DNA of 5,326 nt from Opitutia bacterium UBA7397 (GTDB lineage: Bacteria > Verrucomicrobiota > Verrucomicrobiia > Opitutales > UBA953), in assembly GCA_002470605.1 (NCBI GenBank), contig DKND01000123.1, positions 7,470 to 12,795 of the forward strand. Reading direction: 5' to 3'. Below are positions 5,151-5,326 of this stretch, in pieces. The notes beneath the pieces were generated by a model. That model was not told the DNA's origin. It saw only the letters and a program-made list of their open reading frames with translations, and searched no databases. The translations under genes were made by a program, and so were the position numbers. Positions within the stretch are counted from its first letter, which is position 1. Every line of letters starts with the position of its first letter.

Positions 5151-5326
5151 ATGGCCGCCCGCCGAGAGCATACTCTTCCCGAAGTCAGCAATCCTAAGGC
5201 TGGCAGGGATTACTTCATTGGTCAGACCTACGAAGCCGGCATGATTTTGCTGGGTACCGAGGTCAAGGCCTTGCGGGCCGGCCGGGCCAATATCGCCGAC
5301 GCTTTCATCAAGATTAGTCCCAAGGG
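5151..5326 (+). CDS. smpB: SsrA (tmRNA)-binding protein SmpB, N-terminal part
   Basis: This is the first 58 codons of SmpB, a protein usually about 150-160 residues long; the gene runs off the window. SmpB binds tmRNA and delivers it to stalled ribosomes for trans-translation. Recognisable parts are N-P-K-A-G-R-D-Y-F-I (14-23), corresponding to the NKRARHEYFI start of the beta-barrel in E. coli SmpB; YEAGMILLGTEVKALRAGRANI (27-48), the most conserved SmpB stretch; and DAFIKI after it. The C-terminal tail that enters the decoding centre is outside the window. The ATG at 5151 gives a family-like short N-terminal extension (MAARREHTLPEV), although no SD is obvious. It lies 51 bases after rpoZ, probably in the same transcript. 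Confidence 0.96.
   Translation, partial: MAARREHTLPEVSNPKAGRDYFIGQTYEAGMILLGTEVKALRAGRANIADAFIKISPK

Noticed and set aside
1..5326. CRISPR arrays, insertion sequences, attachment sites, tRNA or rRNA genes
   Set aside because: I saw no spaced repeats, terminal inverted repeats, transposase or integrase motifs, or structural RNA genes in the window.

Overview
The window looks like ordinary chromosomal DNA of a moderately GC-rich, Gram-negative-type bacterium. The sequences of L28, the short omega-like protein and SmpB, together with a proteobacterial-style DgkA, look most like Verrucomicrobiota, perhaps Opitutae. That placement rests on remembered resemblance, not on a search. There are no signs of mobile elements, CRISPR, tRNA or rRNA, and no gene-free stretch longer than about 120 bases.

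Layout. Bases 1-638 are the C-terminal two thirds or so of a class I/II PLP aminotransferase, cut by the window edge. A 71-base gap follows, with two potential hairpins, one of which covers the Shine-Dalgarno (SD) sequence of the next gene. Bases 710-940 encode ribosomal protein L28 (rpmB), followed by a small hairpin and a strong intrinsic terminator. Then comes a likely two-gene unit: a magnesium-transporting P-type ATPase of the MgtA family (1119-3761) and, 13 bases downstream, a PTS EIIA-like protein (3775-4326). Converging on it from the other strand, with six bases between the stop codons, is diacylglycerol kinase dgkA (4333-4734). A divergent gap of 119 bases separates dgkA from the probable RNA polymerase omega subunit gene rpoZ (4854-5099), which is followed by the 5' part of smpB (from 5151, cut by the window edge).

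Functionally, most of the window is housekeeping: ribosome assembly (L28), ribosome rescue (SmpB), transcription (omega) and lipid recycling (DgkA). The part most worth following up is the mgtA unit. The ATPase has no SD sequence of its own, but a very strong SD lies just upstream and serves a different reading frame that runs into mgtA. That could be a regulatory leader ORF, a frameshifted N-terminus or a recoding site. The ATPase is paired with a phosphoryl-accepting EIIA-type regulator, which suggests that magnesium import may be linked to a phosphotransfer signal. I found no clearly novel multi-gene system; the findings below are local anomalies and hypotheses.
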